From Streptomyces ferrugineus (lineage in GTDB: Bacteria > Actinomycetota > Actinomycetes > Streptomycetales > Streptomycetaceae): a stretch of 64,000 bases of DNA. Of the stretch, positions 62,349 to 64,000 are shown piece after piece (within the stretch, counting starts at the first letter, position 1; each line of letters begins with the position of its first letter). The stretch is taken from contig NZ_CP063373.1 of NCBI RefSeq assembly GCF_015160855.1, positions 1,674,001 through 1,738,000 on the forward strand, in the 5' to 3' direction. The notes beneath the pieces were generated by a model, which saw only the letters and a list, made by a program, of their open reading frames with translations, was not told where the DNA came from and made no database searches. The position numbers were made by a program, and so were the translations under genes.

Positions 62349-62352
62349 CGCG

Positions 62353-63774
62353 CTAGCCCACCTTGTCGGCGAGATCGCCCGCCAGCCCGTCGAGCACCGA
62401 CTCGGCGCCCTTGCCGCCGTAGATCTCCTGGAGGGCGGCGGCCCAGCTCGTGGTCGCGTCGAAGAACTGGGCCTGCGGGGTGAACTGGATCTTCGTCTGG
62501 TCGACGACGGTCTCGAAGGTCTCGATGAAGCCGGGCAGGTTCTTCATCTTGTTCTTGTAGGCGGCGGCGTCGGCGACGGACTTGCGCACCGGGTCGATGT
62601 GGTTGTGGGTGACGGCGCCCTTGAGCAGGTGCTCCTTGCCGGTGGCCCACTGCAGGAACAGCCAACTGGCGCTCTTCTTCTTGCTCTTGGCGTTCATGCC
62701 GAGCGACCAGATCCACATGTTGGTGGCGAGAGACCCGTCCGGGCCCTTCGGCCCGGGATGGAAGGCGATCTTCCCCGAGGCGGGACTGGCCCCCTCCACC
62801 GCCTGGAAGTAGGCCGCCGTGTCCGCGTCGAACAGCATCCCGGCCTTCTTCGCACCGAGGTCGCTGGAGCACTGGTACCAGGTGTACGACGTCCAGGACG
62901 GCGGCCCGCCCTGCCTGACCATGCCGGCCCAGTCCTCGGTGAAGGCGATCGCCTCCGGGGTGTTCATGGCGGGTGTGAGCTTCCCGCCCTCGACTGTGAA
63001 GTCGCGCAGCCCGTTGCGGGCGTACATGGTCATGAAGCCCGGGTGGATCGTCGCCCAGCTCCGCGAGCCCCGTACGGCGATCCCGTACATGCCGTCGAAG
63101 CCCGCGCCCGGCGCCTTCCGCTTGATCGTGCCGGCGATCTCACGCAGCTCGTCGAAGGTCTCGGCGGGCTTGAGGCCGAGCTTGCTGAAGACGTCCGTGT
63201 TGTAGGCGACGACGTTGGTCTCCCAGCCCCACGGCAGCGCGTACTGCCCGCCCTGTCCGAGCGGCGCGCCCGCCTTCAGGGACCACTGGTCGGCCTGGAG
63301 GAGGTTCGGGAAGAAGTCGGCCTGGTCCCATTCGGCACCGGTGGCGGAGGCGTTGCGCATCCAGGGGCCGAGGTCCTCCAGCCAGCCCGGTGGCCCGTAC
63401 TGCCACACCATGTACGCCCCGAGCATGAAGACGTCGTACGAGGCCCGCCCGCTCGACAGATCCACGGTGAGCTTGTCGAAGTAGTTGTCCTCGGGGAAGA
63501 CGTCGTACTCGACCTCGATGCCGGTCTTCTCGGTGAACGACTTCAGGTCGGCGACCAGCGCGTCCGTGTACGGGTGCTTGTTCAGCAGCGCCTTGACGGT
63601 CGTGCCCTTCTCGCGCTTCCAGTCGAAGGAGCCGGTGACGTCGTCCGCCGCCGAGCCGTCGCTCTTGTCGTCGTCACCGCCGAATCCGGCACCGCAGGCG
63701 GTCAGGAAGGGCGTGGCGGCCAGGGCGGCGCTCAGCGCCAGGAAGCGTCGGCGGTCGTGCGCGTGCGTGTCCAT
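62353..63774 (-). CDS. Carbohydrate/polyol-binding lipoprotein of ABC importer
   Basis: 473 residues. The signal has a twin-arginine-like DRRRFLAL and a lipobox FLTAC, so the protein is a lipoprotein possibly exported by Tat. The mature family 1 domain includes VKALLNKHPYTDALVADLKSFTEKTGIEVEYDVFPEDNYFDKL (in parts), WGWETNVVAYNTDVFSKLG, and GMLFDADTAAYFQ, resembling binding proteins of polyol/glycerol-type importers. It is first gene of a ten-gene minus-strand operon. Its promoter must lie in 63775-63940 with the DeoR-like operator. Confidence 0.92.
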   Translation of the reverse strand: MDTHAHDRRRFLALSAALAATPFLTACGAGFGGDDDKSDGSAADDVTGSFDWKREKGTTVKALLNKHPYTDALVADLKSFTEKTGIEVEYDVFPEDNYFDKLTVDLSSGRASYDVFMLGAYMVWQYGPPGWLEDLGPWMRNASATGAEWDQADFFPNLLQADQWSLKAGAPLGQGGQYALPWGWETNVVAYNTDVFSKLGLKPAETFDELREIAGTIKRKAPGAGFDGMYGIAVRGSRSWATIHPGFMTMYARNGLRDFTVEGGKLTPAMNTPEAIAFTEDWAGMVRQGGPPSWTSYTWYQCSSDLGAKKAGMLFDADTAAYFQAVEGASPASGKIAFHPGPKGPDGSLATNMWIWSLGMNAKSKKKSASWLFLQWATGKEHLLKGAVTHNHIDPVRKSVADAAAYKNKMKNLPGFIETFETVVDQTKIQFTPQAQFFDATTSWAAALQEIYGGKGAESVLDGLAGDLADKVG

Positions 63775-63813
63775 CCGTGACCTCCACGTGGGGTTCGGCC
63801 ATCCGGGTGCTCG

Positions 63814-63841
63814 GTTAACACGGCGAGTCGACTCGTTAACA
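63814..63841. promoter_or_regulatory. Probable DeoR operator in the divergent promoter region
   Basis: Two GTTAACA copies (63814-63820 and 63835-63841), exactly 21 bp apart (two helical turns), flank a perfect 12-bp palindrome CGAGTCGACTCG (63824-63835). GTTAAC is itself palindromic. The region serves both the minus-strand operon and the plus-strand kinase. A further TTGA-GCG-TCAA palindrome is at 63861-63871. Confidence 0.6.
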
Positions 63842-63940
63842 GAGGGTGGAACGGCGGAAGTTGAGCGTCAATCCCTCGCGCGACGGAAAATCTCAGTGCA
63901 GAGTGAGAAGTTCACGGATCGGAATGTGCGGGAGGTCCGG

Positions 63941-64000
63941 ATGGCTGACGAGCGTGACGCCTGGCTGGGGATCGACCTGGGCACCCAGAGCGTCCGGGTC
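63941..64000 (+). CDS. FGGY-family carbohydrate kinase, N-terminal fragment
   Basis: The first 20 codons of a gene running off the right edge. ATG 63941 has GGGAGG about 6 bp upstream. The residues WLGIDLGTQSVRV form the phosphate-1 motif of FGGY kinases. It is divergent from the polyol operon and shares its control region, so a second kinase may act in the same or a linked pathway. Confidence 0.85.
   Translation, partial: MADERDAWLGIDLGTQSVRV

Overview
This is a high-GC stretch of actinobacterial chromosome, almost certainly Streptomyces. The GC content is very high with strong third-position bias, GTG starts are frequent, and the proteins match Streptomyces families (group II truncated haemoglobin, a mycothiol-type DsbA relative, ROK/GH4 sugar operons, Tat-secreted phosphoesterases). 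No rRNA, tRNA, transposase, prophage or CRISPR array was seen. It reads as ordinary chromosome rather than a mobile island. All calls come from reading the sequence; no database was searched.

Layout. 1-2.8 kb: end of an ABC-F protein (EttA type), a hotdog thioesterase, an unknown protein, a truncated haemoglobin and a PIMT-like methyltransferase. 2.8-14.0 kb, minus strand: a seven-gene signalling cluster. In transcription order it is a GlnX-like four-TM protein, a membrane-anchored GlnH-like amino-acid-binding protein, an uncharacterised helical protein, a PknG-type Ser/Thr kinase, a PP2C phosphatase, a VWA protein and an FHA protein. It joins the GlnX-GlnH-PknG sensory module of mycobacteria and corynebacteria to a phosphatase, a VWA protein and a phosphopeptide reader; kinase, phosphatase and FHA protein share paired zinc ribbons and low-complexity linkers. 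I consider this the most interesting system here.

14.2-21.1 kb, minus strand: an operon matching csnR-csnEFGHK (chitosan-oligosaccharide uptake): ROK repressor, binding protein, two permeases, GH4 hydrolase and BadF-type kinase. A sigma70-like promoter, a TAGGAA/TTCCTA palindrome and a DasR-like site lie upstream. 21.1-24.6 kb: MFS transporter, MscS-type channel, HNH protein, then a double hairpin terminator. 24.6-27.3 kb: PadR-ABC ATPase-FtsX-type permease operon with 4-bp overlaps and palindromic operators.

27.4-30.2 kb: an odd acidic repeat protein abutting malQ, then a small membrane protein. 30.2-34.4 kb: a TetR gene divergent from an FAD monooxygenase across an array of about eight 14-bp units, then an EamA transporter and a LysR regulator. 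34.4-38.7 kb: aminopeptidase N, a DUF1203-like protein with a 15-bp tandem repeat, and aspartate-semialdehyde dehydrogenase. 39.0-40.3 kb: ECF sigma factor and a one-TM partner. 40.4-49 kb: secreted subtilisin-like protease, Nudix hydrolase, Tat-exported metallophosphoesterase and two tandem secreted serine beta-lactamase/DD-peptidase paralogues. 49-54 kb: a DUF559/AbiEi-like protein, a second M1 aminopeptidase and an Rv2466c-like thiol protein.

53.9-63.8 kb, minus strand: a polyol/carbohydrate operon with binding protein, two permeases, two different ATPases (both with Glu in place of the Q-loop Gln), a DeoR regulator, a D-2-hydroxyacid dehydrogenase, an FGGY kinase, a secreted glycerophosphodiesterase and a small zinc-ribbon protein. 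A second FGGY kinase begins divergently at the right edge behind a probable DeoR operator.
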